A stretch of 64,000 nt of DNA from Arthrobacter sp. Leaf337. GTDB lineage: Bacteria; Actinomycetota; Actinomycetes; Actinomycetales; Micrococcaceae. The stretch spans positions 186,295-250,294 of the forward strand of contig NZ_LMPC01000023.1 of assembly GCF_001423745.1 (NCBI RefSeq), in the 5' to 3' direction. Position 1 is the stretch's first letter; each line of letters begins with the position of its first letter. The notes below the pieces were generated by a model. The model worked only from the letters and a program-made list of their open reading frames with translations, did no database searches and had not been told where the DNA came from. Shown piece after piece: positions 37,101 through 45,017 of the stretch. The position numbers and the translations under genes were made by a program.

Positions 37101-37500
37101 GGGTTTTGTCCGTCATGCCCAGCTGCTTCATGGCTTCCAGCTCGGCGGGGAGCCCGTGGGTGTCCCAGCCGAAGCGGCGCTCCACGCGGCGGCCGCGCTG
37201 CGTCTGGTAGCGGCCCACCAGGTCCTTGGCGTAGCCGGTCAGCAGGTGGCCGTAGTGCGGCAGGCCGTTGGCGAAGGGAGGACCGTCATAGAAGACGAAT
37301 TCGTTGCTGCCGGGCTGCCCGCCGGGGGCGTCAGCGCTGCGCTGGTCGATGCTCGCCTGGAAGGTGCCGTCCTGGTCCCAGTACTTGAGGATGCGTTCTT
37401 CGATCTCCGGGAACTTCACGGAGGCGGACACACCGGAGGTGTTGGAAGAAGAGTCGGTGGAGCCGGCGCCTGCGGCGGAGGCCTTGGGGTAATAAGTCAT
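34138..37500 (-). CDS. ileS: Isoleucyl-tRNA synthetase
   Basis: The 1120-residue synthetase charges tRNA-Ile. The HIGH-type motif is PHYGHLL in PPFANGLPHYGHLLTG, the KMSKS loop is KMSKSLRNY, and the large editing insertion and C-terminal anticodon region are present. ATG at 37500 is preceded by AGGATGTCGAG. This AGGA site is the target of a sequestering helix in the T-box leader immediately upstream, so expression should respond to uncharged tRNA-Ile. Confidence 0.96.
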   Translation of the reverse strand: MTYYPKASAAGAGSTDSSSNTSGVSASVKFPEIEERILKYWDQDGTFQASIDQRSADAPGGQPGSNEFVFYDGPPFANGLPHYGHLLTGYAKDLVGRYQTQRGRRVERRFGWDTHGLPAELEAMKQLGMTDKTQIEAMGIDKFNDACRASVMKYADEWKSYVTRQARWVDFDNDYKTLNVEYMESVLWAFKQLHEKGLTYNGYRVLPYCWKDETPLSNHELRMDDDVYKNRQDQTVTVTFPITAGESGLSQQLAGVQALAWTTTPWTLPTNLALAVGPAITYAVLPAGPNGIKAASAEAPVEGSFLLAADLLGAYAKDLGYGDGTAGVEAAESAVTATYTGAELAGLQYQPLWKDFSDAEKYCTANAWRFLVADYVTTTDGTGIVHQAPAYGEDDQKVCEEAGIPVVLSVDEGAKFLPLFSHGDLHDIVGLQVFDANKPITQVLRAQGRLVRQASYEHSYPHCWRCRNPLIYRAVSSWYVEVTKFKDRMSELNQDINWIPGNVKDGQFGKWLANARDWSISRNRYWGSPIPVWQSSDPEYPRTDVYGSLAEIEADFGRLPLNKAGQVDLHRPFIDELTRPNPDDPRTPEEGQSVMRRVEDVLDVWFDSGSMPYGQVHYPFQNEEWFDTHNPADFIVEYIGQTRGWFYMLHILSTALFDRPAFRNVISHGIVLGSDGQKMSKSLRNYPDVSEVLDRDGSDAMRWFLMSSPILRGGNLVVTEQGIRDGVRQVILPLWNVYSFFTLYTNAADGGRGYDAKLRYDGYADTLDQYLMANTGDLVRNVTAQLDSYDISGACDELRSYLDMLTNWYVRRSRQRFFDESVDAFDALYTALETVSRVAASLLPLVSEEIWRGLTGGRSVHLADWPDAELFPANPSLVEAMDRVQQICSTGSSLRKAANLRVRLPLQELTVVAPGADALEGFAAVVADELNLRSVRLLDAESASPEEFGIEQKLVVNARAAGPRLGKNVQQAIKGSKSGDWSVSEEGVVTAGGLALEPQEYTLETVVAEAAEGEGSRAAAVLPGGGFVVLNTEVTPELEAEGAARDMVRAIQQARKDAGLNVSDRIHTTVTAKQDVVDALLANAELVKTETLTVRLDTVAADVNEPQVTVAKTAAEKVEA

Positions 37501-37504
37501 CTCG

Positions 37505-37765
37505 ACATCCTGGGTTGAGCTAGTGAACAAGTGGATCATTCAGGATGCGAGGACGGCCCGTGCGCTGTTTTCCAACTGCACCGGTACCGCGGTACCACCT
37601 CACTTACCGTCGCCGGGCCCCTGCGAAAGGACAGAGCACCGGCGTCGGCCGCTCATTGCTGCTGTGACGGGCTTACCCGTCCGGTTCTACTGCCCCGGGT
37701 TCCTGCACTGCAGGGGTCCGAAGGTTCTTCCGGAAGCTCACCGGTGATGGCCGGGTCAACGCTGT
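37505..37765 (-). promoter_or_regulatory. Translational T-box riboswitch of ileS
   Basis: The minus strand carries the T-box GTGAGGTGGTACCGCGGT at 37603-37586. Upstream is a short Stem I containing CCGGCCATCACCGG, whose ATC (37748-37746) is an Ile specifier. Downstream CATCCTG (37547-37541) is a perfect complement of CAGGATG (37512-37506), which holds the ileS ribosome site. There is no terminator, so it controls translation, as known for actinobacterial ileS. TAGAAT at 37777-37772 may be the -10. Confidence 0.92.
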
Positions 37766-37845
37766 TACCCGATTCTACCCAGAGTTGCCTTGGGTTGTGG
37801 TAGCCGGAAGGGTAATCCCGGGCACAAGCGGACGGTTCGACTGCA

Positions 37846-37851
37846 TAGACT
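37846..37851 (+). promoter_or_regulatory. -10 hexamer of the endonuclease/phosphatase-like gene
   Basis: TAGACT stands seven bases before the ATG at 37859, consistent with leaderless transcription. Confidence 0.45.
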
Positions 37852-37858
37852 CGGAGCC

Positions 37859-38890
37859 ATGACCATCCGCACCACAGCCTCCACGGGCTCCAGCCGCCGA
37901 CCACGACGCCGCCGGTCCGCCGCCTGGCCGGTGCTCTGCGTGCTGGCGTCAGTGCCGGTGGCGGCCCTGTCGGTGCTCCGCGCCATCCCGGCGGAATGGC
38001 CCACCATCGTTGTCCAGCTGCTGTCCTTCACACCGTGGCTGCTGGTTCCTGCCGGCGTCGCATTGCTCCTTGCCGTTGCGGGCCGGCGCAGGTGGCTGGT
38101 CTGGCTGACGGCGGTCGCGGCGGCGGCACAACTCCTGTGGCTGTTTCCGCTGGATTACGGCAGGAGCATTACGGATGCCGCAGCGCCCACGGTCCAACTG
38201 ACGGCGATGAACATCAATTCGGAATTCGGCCAGGCGGACGCAGCGGAAATTGTCCGCCTGGTGCGGGAGAACGGCGTCGGGCTGCTGACCATCCAGGAAC
38301 ATACGCAGTCCCTGGAAGACGGGCTCACGGCTGCGGGGCTGCCGGAGTTGTTGCCGAACCGGCTCAGCGATCCTACAGACGACGCCGGCGGCAGCGCCAT
38401 CTATTCAGCGCACCGTTTGGAGGCGGTTGGCGTCCTGCCCGACACACCGTTCCAGATGCCGGTTGTCCGGCTGACAATGGAAGGAACGGGAACGCCGGCC
38501 GTCCTCGAGGTGGCCAACGTCCACGCGCTTCCGCCGGTGGACGTACGCGTGGACCAGTGGCGCAGCGACCTCGCGGCCCTGGCCCGGCTGGCTGCACGGC
38601 CCGGCAACCGGCTGCTGATCGGCGACTTCAACGCCACCTATGACCACAAGGAGTTCCGTGCGCTGCTCGACGGCGGCCCGGACGGCCGGAAAATGGTGGA
38701 TGTGGGGACGGCCGCCGGAATGCGGCTCGTCCCCACGTGGCCGATGGAGGGGCAGCGGCTACCCGGCATCGCCATCGACCACCTCGTCACCAGCCCCGGC
38801 ATCGCCAGTTCCGGATACGCGGTCCACCGCATATCCGGAACTGATCACGCCGCCGTCCTGGCCACGTTGGCCGTCCCCTCCGCAGGTTAG
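37859..38890 (+). CDS. Membrane-anchored endonuclease/exonuclease/phosphatase family protein
   Basis: The 343-residue protein has three N-terminal membrane helices (residues about 20-100) and an extracytoplasmic EEP domain. Catalytic landmarks are LLTIQEHT with the metal-binding Glu, LIGDFNATYDH, GIAIDHLVTS and GTDHAAVLA. The substrate may be DNA or a phospholipid; both occur in this fold. Its stop codon overlaps that of the convergent phosphodiesterase gene by four bases. Confidence 0.85.
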   Translation: MTIRTTASTGSSRRPRRRRSAAWPVLCVLASVPVAALSVLRAIPAEWPTIVVQLLSFTPWLLVPAGVALLLAVAGRRRWLVWLTAVAAAAQLLWLFPLDYGRSITDAAAPTVQLTAMNINSEFGQADAAEIVRLVRENGVGLLTIQEHTQSLEDGLTAAGLPELLPNRLSDPTDDAGGSAIYSAHRLEAVGVLPDTPFQMPVVRLTMEGTGTPAVLEVANVHALPPVDVRVDQWRSDLAALARLAARPGNRLLIGDFNATYDHKEFRALLDGGPDGRKMVDVGTAAGMRLVPTWPMEGQRLPGIAIDHLVTSPGIASSGYAVHRISGTDHAAVLATLAVPSAG

Positions 38891-39960
38891 TTCAGGGTTT
38901 TCGGCTGGTCGAAGCTCCGCGGCAGCTTCATGCCGGCCTCAGCCATAACGTCACGGAGCCTGTCCGGGTAGTCGGTGATGATGCCGTCCACACCGGCGGC
39001 GATCAGCGAGCGCATGGTGGGCTTGTCGTCCACGGTCCACGGGATGACCTGCATGCCTGCAGCATGGGCGCGCTGCACCATGTCGGCCGTGACGTAGGCG
39101 ACGTAGCCGGGATCCGTTACCGAGCCGTTCTGCGGGGAGCCGTGCACCGGGGAGATAGCGTCGAAGCCTAGATGAGATGCCGCATTGACGAGGTCTCCGC
39201 CGAAGTCGTCCGAATCAATGCCGCCGAGCCAGGGTGAGCTGCCCGGTTGCCCGGCCTGGAGGAAGTCCTTGTTCGTCAGCGCAACAGTGCGGATCTGCGG
39301 ATCGCGCTGCTGTACAAGGCGCAGCGAACCCCAGTCGAAGCTCTGGATGGAAACCCTGTGCTGCATGTTGGCTGCTTTGATTTCCCGCAGGGCGACGTCC
39401 ACGAACTGCTCCCGCGGCGCCGTTTGCTCCGGGGCGCCGGCTTCGACCTTGGTCTCGATGTTGAACTTCACCTGGCTGGCCCGGTAGGACTCCGCCAAGG
39501 CGAACACTTCGGAAAGGGTCGGCATCTGTGCACCCGGAGACGCGGCCTGGCCCGGGAACTGGGAAAGGGTGAGGCTGCCGCAGTCCAGGCTCCGGACCTG
39601 GGCAAACGTCAGATCCTTGACGTACTTGCCCACATACGGGAACTGCGGATCCCCTGCCTGGACGGGAGCCGTGTCCCGGCATTTGTTGGGGCTGATCTTG
39701 CGGTCGTGCGTAATGACTTCGCGGCCGTCCTTGGTGATCTGCAGGTCAAGCTCGAGCGTCGTAACGCCTGTCTCGAGGCCCTTGGCGAAGGAGGCAAGGG
39801 TGGACTCAACCGTGAGTCCGATGCCGCCCCGATGGGCCTCGAGGTCGAAGTGGTTGTCGCCCCCTTGGGGGTTGGTGTCTGCGGCCATGGCCTGGGACGG
39901 GAGGGCGATGAGCAGGGCTGCGCTGAGTACGGCAGCGCCAAGCGTCTTCGGGTGTTGCAT
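38887..39960 (-). CDS. Secreted glycerophosphodiester phosphodiesterase
   Basis: The 357-residue enzyme hydrolyses deacylated phospholipids or teichoic acid glycerophosphodiesters to glycerol-3-phosphate. A signal peptide ends at LPSQAMA-AD. The family motifs EAHRGG, STLASF, ELDLQITKDGREVITHD and the C-terminal VIPWTVDD/GVDGIITDYP are all present. ATG at 39960 has GGAG eight bases upstream. It converges with the EEP gene with overlapping stops. Confidence 0.92.
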   Translation of the reverse strand: MQHPKTLGAAVLSAALLIALPSQAMAADTNPQGGDNHFDLEAHRGGIGLTVESTLASFAKGLETGVTTLELDLQITKDGREVITHDRKISPNKCRDTAPVQAGDPQFPYVGKYVKDLTFAQVRSLDCGSLTLSQFPGQAASPGAQMPTLSEVFALAESYRASQVKFNIETKVEAGAPEQTAPREQFVDVALREIKAANMQHRVSIQSFDWGSLRLVQQRDPQIRTVALTNKDFLQAGQPGSSPWLGGIDSDDFGGDLVNAASHLGFDAISPVHGSPQNGSVTDPGYVAYVTADMVQRAHAAGMQVIPWTVDDKPTMRSLIAAGVDGIITDYPDRLRDVMAEAGMKLPRSFDQPKTLN

Positions 39961-40119
39961 GGTGTGGTCTCCACTCTGGTGGTGTGCAGGTGCACGTGCC
40001 ACCGTCGCCGTCGAGCATCAACAACTGGTCACGGGTGCGGAACGCACAGACCAACCCGGGATGAACCTCCGGTGGCGGGAAGCCCCTCACGCCGGGCTAC
40101 CCTGCCCTCCTCCCCCGGA

Positions 40120-40881
40120 TTAGGCCTGCTTGCGGATCAGCTTGTAGTTGGCCGCCTGCGCCACCGGCCGGATCACGATCTGATCCAGGTTGACGTGGTG
40201 CGGCGCAGTGACTGCGTAGCGGACCACGTCGGCTACATCGTCGGCAGTGAGCGGCTTCTCCACGCCCTGGTAGACCTTTCCTGCGGCTTCCTGGTCGCCC
40301 AGCCTGTTGAGGGCGAACTCCTCGGTGTGCACCAAGCCCGGGGCAACTTCGATGACCCGGACGTTGTTTTCCACCTCTTCCAGCCGGAGAGCGCCGGTCA
40401 TGGCGTGCTGGGCAAACTTGGCGGCGTTGTAGCCGGCACCGCCCTCATAGGCGGCGAGTCCCGCCGTCGAGGTCAGGTTGAGGACTGTGCCCTCACCGTT
40501 CGCCCGCAGCATGGGAAGGAAGGCGCGGGTCAGTTTCATGGTGCCCAGGACGTTCACGTCGAACATCCATTCCCAGTCCTCGGTCTTGGCTTCGGCAATC
40601 CGGTCCGCGCCCCGTGCACCCCCGGCAATGTTGATCAGGGTGTCAATGCCGCCGGCCTTCGTCACCTCGGCCAGGAGCCTGTCCACGTCATCGTCGTCGG
40701 CGATGTCTGCCGGCACGGCCGTAGCTCCGGTGGCCTCGGCGAGCGCCGCAAGCCGGTCCGCCCGGCGGGCAACGGCGAAGACCGTCCAGCCCTCGGCCCG
40801 CAACGCGCGGACCGTCGCCTCGCCGATTCCCGTGCTTGCTCCCGTAACTACTGCTGCCTTTGTGCGCTTTTCCTCAGTCAT
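40120..40881 (-). CDS. Short-chain dehydrogenase/reductase
   Basis: The 253-residue classical SDR binds NAD(P) at TGASTGIGEA and has the NIAGG segment, a catalytic Ser in LNLTSTAG and the YNAAK tetrad residues. RRADR after the second strand suggests NADP preference. It resembles the YdfG-type serine/hydroxy acid dehydrogenase group, but the substrate is not certain. TAGGGT lies six bases before the ATG and overlaps the stop of the DUF488 gene. Confidence 0.9.
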   Translation of the reverse strand: MTEEKRTKAAVVTGASTGIGEATVRALRAEGWTVFAVARRADRLAALAEATGATAVPADIADDDDVDRLLAEVTKAGGIDTLINIAGGARGADRIAEAKTEDWEWMFDVNVLGTMKLTRAFLPMLRANGEGTVLNLTSTAGLAAYEGGAGYNAAKFAQHAMTGALRLEEVENNVRVIEVAPGLVHTEEFALNRLGDQEAAGKVYQGVEKPLTADDVADVVRYAVTAPHHVNLDQIVIRPVAQAANYKLIRKQA

Positions 40882-40890
40882 GGCACCACC

Positions 40891-41250
40891 CTAACGTTGG
40901 AGGAAGTCCAGAAGCACACGGGCATGGTTGGTCTCAGGATCCCTGGCACCGTAGAGCAGGGTGACGCGCCGGTGCTTCACAGCCAACTCCTGCAGGGTGG
41001 CCACTGCCGGGTTGCTTTCGAGTTCCGCCTCGTACTGTTCGCGGAAGTCCGCGAAACGTTCCTTCATGTGGCCGAATTCGGTCCGCAGCGCAGTCGACGG
41101 CGCGACCTCCTTCAGCCAGAGGTCCAGCATGGCCCGTTCCTTGCTGATGCCGCGCGGCCAGAGACGGTCCACCAGGACGCGGAAACCATCGTCGTCGGAC
41201 GGGGCATCATAGATGCGTTTGGTCACCAGTTTGCGGTCTTCACTGTCCAT
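40891..41250 (-). CDS. DUF488 protein
   Basis: The 119-residue protein shows the DUF488 core: KRIYDAPSDDDGFRVLVDRLWPRG, DLWLKEVAPS and the C-terminal LLYGARDPETNHA. Conserved Arg and Asp residues suggest a nucleic-acid or phosphate ligand, but function is unknown. TAGCAT is six bases before the ATG at 41250. It probably shares a transcript with the SDR gene ten bases downstream. Confidence 0.9.
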   Translation of the reverse strand: MDSEDRKLVTKRIYDAPSDDDGFRVLVDRLWPRGISKERAMLDLWLKEVAPSTALRTEFGHMKERFADFREQYEAELESNPAVATLQELAVKHRRVTLLYGARDPETNHARVLLDFLQR

Positions 41251-41256
41251 ACCGGG

Positions 41257-41262
41257 ATGCTA
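41257..41262 (-). promoter_or_regulatory. -10 hexamer of the DUF488 gene
   Basis: TAGCAT followed by CCCGGT and ATG fits leaderless transcription. Confidence 0.45.
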
Positions 41263-41311
41263 ATGCAGGGGCCCGCGCAAGCGAAGGAAGAGAACATGAA
41301 ACAATTGCTCC

Positions 41312-43933
41312 ATGGCTGAAGACACTCAGGGTACAGACACGCCCACTACCGCCCCTATCAACGTTCCGGACAAGCCCGCCCTCGAGGGGCTGGAAGCTGC
41401 CCTGACGCAGCGCTGGCTTGACGAAGGAACCTACAAGTTTAATCGGGAGACCACCAGGGAGCAGGTCTACTCGATCGACACGCCCCCGCCCACGGCGTCG
41501 GGATCCCTGCACGTGGGGCACATGTTCTCCTACACCCAGACCGACGTCCTGGCGCGCTACCAGCGCATGACCGGAAAGAACGTTTTCTACCCGATGGGCT
41601 GGGACGACAACGGCCTGCCCACCGAGCGCCGTGTCCAGAACTACTACGGTGTGCGCTGCGATCCGGCCATCCATTACGACGCCGCCTACCGCCCGCCGGC
41701 TGAACCGGCCAAGAACCAGCGCGATTTTGACGTCATCTCGCGGCGCAACTTCATCGAACTCTGCGAGGAACTCGCCGTCGAGGATGAGAAGGTCTTCGAG
41801 AACCTCTTCCAGACCCTTGGCCTCTCCGTCGACTGGGACCTGACCTACCGGACCATCGATGACAAGTCCCGGGCCATCTCCCAGCGCGCCTTCCTGGCGA
41901 ACCTCGCCGCCGGCGACGCCTACATGGCCGAGGCCCCCACCCTGTGGGACGTCACCTTCCGCACCGCGGTGGCCCAGGCTGAACTCGAGGACCGCGAGGT
42001 GGCAGGCGCCTATTACCGCTACCCGTTCTTCACCGAGGACGGCGAGAAGCTCTACATCGAGACCACCCGCCCGGAACTGCTGGCCGCCTGCGCCGCCCTC
42101 GTGGCAAACCCCGACGACGAGCGGTACCAGCCGCTGTTCGGCAAGAAAGTCACCTCTCCCCTGTTCGACGTCGAGGTGGAGGTGAAGGCCCACCACCTCG
42201 CCAAGGCGGACAAGGGCTCCGGCATCGCCATGGTCTGCACCTTCGGCGACCTCACCGACGTGACCTGGTGGCGTGAGCTCCAGCTGCCCACCCGCGCCAT
42301 CGTGGGCCGTGACGGCCGCATCATCGGTGACACTCCGGACTGGATCACCACCGAGCAGGGCCGCACGGCTTTCGAGTCGATCGCCGGCAAGACGGTCTTC
42401 AGCGCCAAGGAAGCAGTGGTCGAGCAGCTCGCCAGTGCCGAACTCCTCGACGGCGAGCCCAAGAAGATCATGCACCCGGTCAACTTCTTCGAGAAGGGCG
42501 ACAAGCCCCTCGAAGTGGTGACCTCGCGCCAGTGGTACATCCGCAACGGCGGACGCGACGAGGACCGCCGCGAACGGCTGATCGGACGCGGCAACGAGAT
42601 CGAGTTCCATCCGGCATTCATGCGCTCCCGCTACGAGAACTGGATCTCAGGACTGAACGGCGACTGGCTGGTATCACGTCAGCGCTTCTTCGGCGTGCCG
42701 GTGCCGGTCTGGTACCCGCTGGATACCGACGGCAATCCTGAATACGACGCACCGATCGTCCCGACAGACGAGCAGCTCCCCGTCGATCCGGCTGCCGATG
42801 CCGCACCCGGCTATGAGGAAGCCCAGCGCGACCAGCCGGGCGGCTTTACCGGTGACGCCGACGTCCTCGACACCTGGGCCACGTCCTCGCTGACGCCGCA
42901 GATCGTGGGCGGCTGGAGCACCGACGAGGCGCTCTTTGCCAAGGTGTACCCGTTCGACGTGCGCCCGCAGGCCCACGACATCATCCGGACCTGGCTGTTC
43001 TCCACCGCCGTGCGTGCCGACGCGCTGCAGGACACCGCGCCGTGGAAGCACGCCGCCATTTCGGGCTGGATCCTCGACCCGGACCGCAAGAAGATGTCCA
43101 AGTCCAAGGGCAACGTGATCGTGCCCACCGATGTCCTCGAGGAGTACGGTTCGGACGCGGTCCGCTACTGGGCGGCCTCGGCCAAGCTGGGTGCGGACAC
43201 GGCCTACGAGATCGCACAGATGAAGATCGGCCGCCGCCTGGCCATCAAGCTCCTCAACGCCTCGAAGTTCGTCCTGAACCTGGGCGCCACGGAAAACTCG
43301 GTGGTGTCCACGGACCTGTCCGTACTGACCAACCCGCTGGACCGCGCCGTCCTGGCACAGCTGTCCGACGTCGTGGCACAGGCCACCAAGGCGTTCGAGA
43401 ACTATGACTATGCCCGGGCGCTGCAGATCAGCGAGAGCTTCTTCTGGCAGTTCACGGACGACTACGTGGAACTCATCAAGGACCGCGCCTACGGGGCAAC
43501 CGGGGAAGCAGAGCAGGCGTCGGTGCTGGCGGCCCTGGCCACCACCCTGGATACTTTGCTGAGGCTGTTCGCGCCGTTCCTGCCCTTTGCCACCGAGGAG
43601 GTCTGGGGCTGGTGGCGCACCGGATCGGTGCACCGTGCAGAGTGGCCCGCCGCTTCAGAGGTCGCCGACGGCGACACCACCATGCTCGCGACTGTCGGGG
43701 TTGCACTGAGCGGTATCCGCAAGGCCAAGTCCGAGGCCAAGGTCAAGCAGCGCACTGAGGTGCTGTCCGCCACGATCACTGCCACGGAGTCGATCACCAC
43801 GCAGCTGAAGGCCGGCCTGGCCGACCTGAAGGCTGCCTCGAATGCCCGCGAACTCACCCTCGTGGCAGGCGACGGCGAACTGACGGTCAGCGATGTTGTG
43901 CTGGCCCAGCCGGAAGAAGCGCCGGGCGCCTAG
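41312..43933 (+). CDS. valS: Valyl-tRNA synthetase
   Basis: The 873-residue enzyme charges tRNA-Val. The HIGH-type motif is SGSLHVGHMFS near residue 65 and the KMSKS loop is RKKMSKSKGN near 593. The editing domain and a C-terminal coiled-coil arm are present. The ATG at 41312 lacks a good Shine-Dalgarno; AACAAT six bases upstream may be a weak -10 of a leaderless message. Two tandem hairpins follow the gene. Confidence 0.96.
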   Translation: MAEDTQGTDTPTTAPINVPDKPALEGLEAALTQRWLDEGTYKFNRETTREQVYSIDTPPPTASGSLHVGHMFSYTQTDVLARYQRMTGKNVFYPMGWDDNGLPTERRVQNYYGVRCDPAIHYDAAYRPPAEPAKNQRDFDVISRRNFIELCEELAVEDEKVFENLFQTLGLSVDWDLTYRTIDDKSRAISQRAFLANLAAGDAYMAEAPTLWDVTFRTAVAQAELEDREVAGAYYRYPFFTEDGEKLYIETTRPELLAACAALVANPDDERYQPLFGKKVTSPLFDVEVEVKAHHLAKADKGSGIAMVCTFGDLTDVTWWRELQLPTRAIVGRDGRIIGDTPDWITTEQGRTAFESIAGKTVFSAKEAVVEQLASAELLDGEPKKIMHPVNFFEKGDKPLEVVTSRQWYIRNGGRDEDRRERLIGRGNEIEFHPAFMRSRYENWISGLNGDWLVSRQRFFGVPVPVWYPLDTDGNPEYDAPIVPTDEQLPVDPAADAAPGYEEAQRDQPGGFTGDADVLDTWATSSLTPQIVGGWSTDEALFAKVYPFDVRPQAHDIIRTWLFSTAVRADALQDTAPWKHAAISGWILDPDRKKMSKSKGNVIVPTDVLEEYGSDAVRYWAASAKLGADTAYEIAQMKIGRRLAIKLLNASKFVLNLGATENSVVSTDLSVLTNPLDRAVLAQLSDVVAQATKAFENYDYARALQISESFFWQFTDDYVELIKDRAYGATGEAEQASVLAALATTLDTLLRLFAPFLPFATEEVWGWWRTGSVHRAEWPAASEVADGDTTMLATVGVALSGIRKAKSEAKVKQRTEVLSATITATESITTQLKAGLADLKAASNARELTLVAGDGELTVSDVVLAQPEEAPGA

Positions 43934-43961
43934 CCCGTTCACCGGCCACCGGAAACATGCG

Positions 43962-43996
43962 GAAGCCCCATCAGCGTTCAACGCTGGTGGGGCTTC
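43962..43996 (+). terminator. First hairpin after valS
   Basis: The arms GAAGCCCCATCAGCGTT and AACGCTGGTGGGGCTTC pair with one G-U wobble. Only a weak T-run (TGTCTTT) follows. Confidence 0.6.
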
Positions 43997-44032
43997 TGTC
44001 TTTGGCGGGGTCCGTTGTTTTTGGGCAAAGGG

Positions 44033-44076
44033 GAAGCCCCATCAGCGTTTTGCCGTTGGTGGGGCTTCGACTTTTT
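44033..44076 (+). terminator. Second hairpin after valS, intrinsic terminator
   Basis: The arms start again with GAAGCCCCATCAGCG and end with GGTGGGGCTTC, followed by GAC and five Ts. It is the stronger of the tandem pair. Confidence 0.8.
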
Positions 44077-44335
44077 CGATTGTCTCGTGACGTCTGTGAC
44101 AATCTGGCGGAATCCTCGGAAGTTCAGGTCTTCCTACCTCGTCACTGGTAGCCAGCTTCTGACTTTGCCGAAGGCTGCGTCAGATGCGTGTCACTGAATC
44201 TTTGGTTTCCGTGTCCCTCTTCTTTCGAAGTGGGTAAGAACTATTGTTGTCCCACCAGGGCCGATCCGCAAGGGTCCCGAAAGAACTACACGCTAGTAAT
44301 TCCGGTTCCCGCGCACGGGCGTCCGGCGGGGCCCG

Positions 44336-44950
44336 TCAGTTGAATTCGGGCCGCTCCGTGCGGCTGCGCTTGATCTCGAAGAAGTGCGGGTACGCAGCCA
44401 GGGTCACCGCGGCGTCCCACAGGCGGCCGGCTTCCTCGCCCCGGGGAATGCGGGTCAGGACCGGGCCGAAGAATGCCGTGCCGTTGAAGGCGACTACGGG
44501 CGTTCCCACGTCCTGGCCTACAAGGGAGATACCCTCTTCGTGGCTGGCGCGTAGCTGCTGGTCGAAGGTGTCCGAGGTTGCTTCGGCCGCGAGCTCGGCA
44601 GGGAGCCCGCACTCAGCCAATGCCTTGCTGATCACGACGGAAAAGTCCTTCTCGCCGCCGTCGTGGATCAGGCTGCCCATGGCGTCATAGAGCGGCTTGA
44701 TGACCTGGTCGCCGTGCTGCTCGCGGGCGGCGATGATGACGCGGACAGGGCCCCATGCCTTGTCCATCGCCTCGCGGTAGCCGGGATCCAGTTCGCGGCC
44801 CTCGTTCAGGACGGCAAGGCTCATCACATGCCATTCGGTTTCAATGTCCCGGACTTCCTCCACTTCGCCCACCCAGCGGGACGTGATCCAGGCGAAGGGG
44901 CACAGGGGGTCGAACCAGAAGTCGGCTTTGCTCACGGTGGTTTCAGGCAC
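44336..44950 (-). CDS. DsbA-fold protein related to mycothiol-linked Rv2466c, lacking the second active Cys
   Basis: The 204-residue protein resembles the mycobacterial mycothiol-dependent reductase Rv2466c throughout: FWFDPLCPFAWITSRW, WHVMSLAVLNEGRE, KAWGPVRVIIAA, DVGTPVVAFNG and TAFFGPVLTRIPRGEE. In Rv2466c, as I recall it, the active site is CPWC; here it is CPFA, so the resolving cysteine is absent. A one-cysteine mechanism with mycothiol is possible. The start is ATG at 44950. Confidence 0.82.
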   Translation of the reverse strand: MPETTVSKADFWFDPLCPFAWITSRWVGEVEEVRDIETEWHVMSLAVLNEGRELDPGYREAMDKAWGPVRVIIAAREQHGDQVIKPLYDAMGSLIHDGGEKDFSVVISKALAECGLPAELAAEATSDTFDQQLRASHEEGISLVGQDVGTPVVAFNGTAFFGPVLTRIPRGEEAGRLWDAAVTLAAYPHFFEIKRSRTERPEFN

Positions 44951-45017
44951 GGAGATCTCCTCGTAAAGTCATCGGGGCGTGGCGCACCTCAGGCGCACAT
45001 CTAGCAAGAGCGAAGAA

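Larger units (their letters stand above)
43934..44335. other. Gene-free region between valS and the DsbA-like gene
   Basis: The first 140 bases hold two near-identical hairpins after valS. The remaining 260 bases show no supported gene, RNA or promoter pattern that I can recognise. Composition is slightly less GC-rich than the coding sequence around it. Confidence 0.5.

Noticed and set aside
39247..41319. A 690-codon plus-strand frame
   Set aside because: It runs antisense across the phosphodiesterase, SDR and DUF488 genes, which have clear motifs; this frame has none.
43934..44335. Possible small gene or 6C-type RNA after valS
   Set aside because: The hairpins lack the two C-run loops of that RNA and no frame has a start with support.
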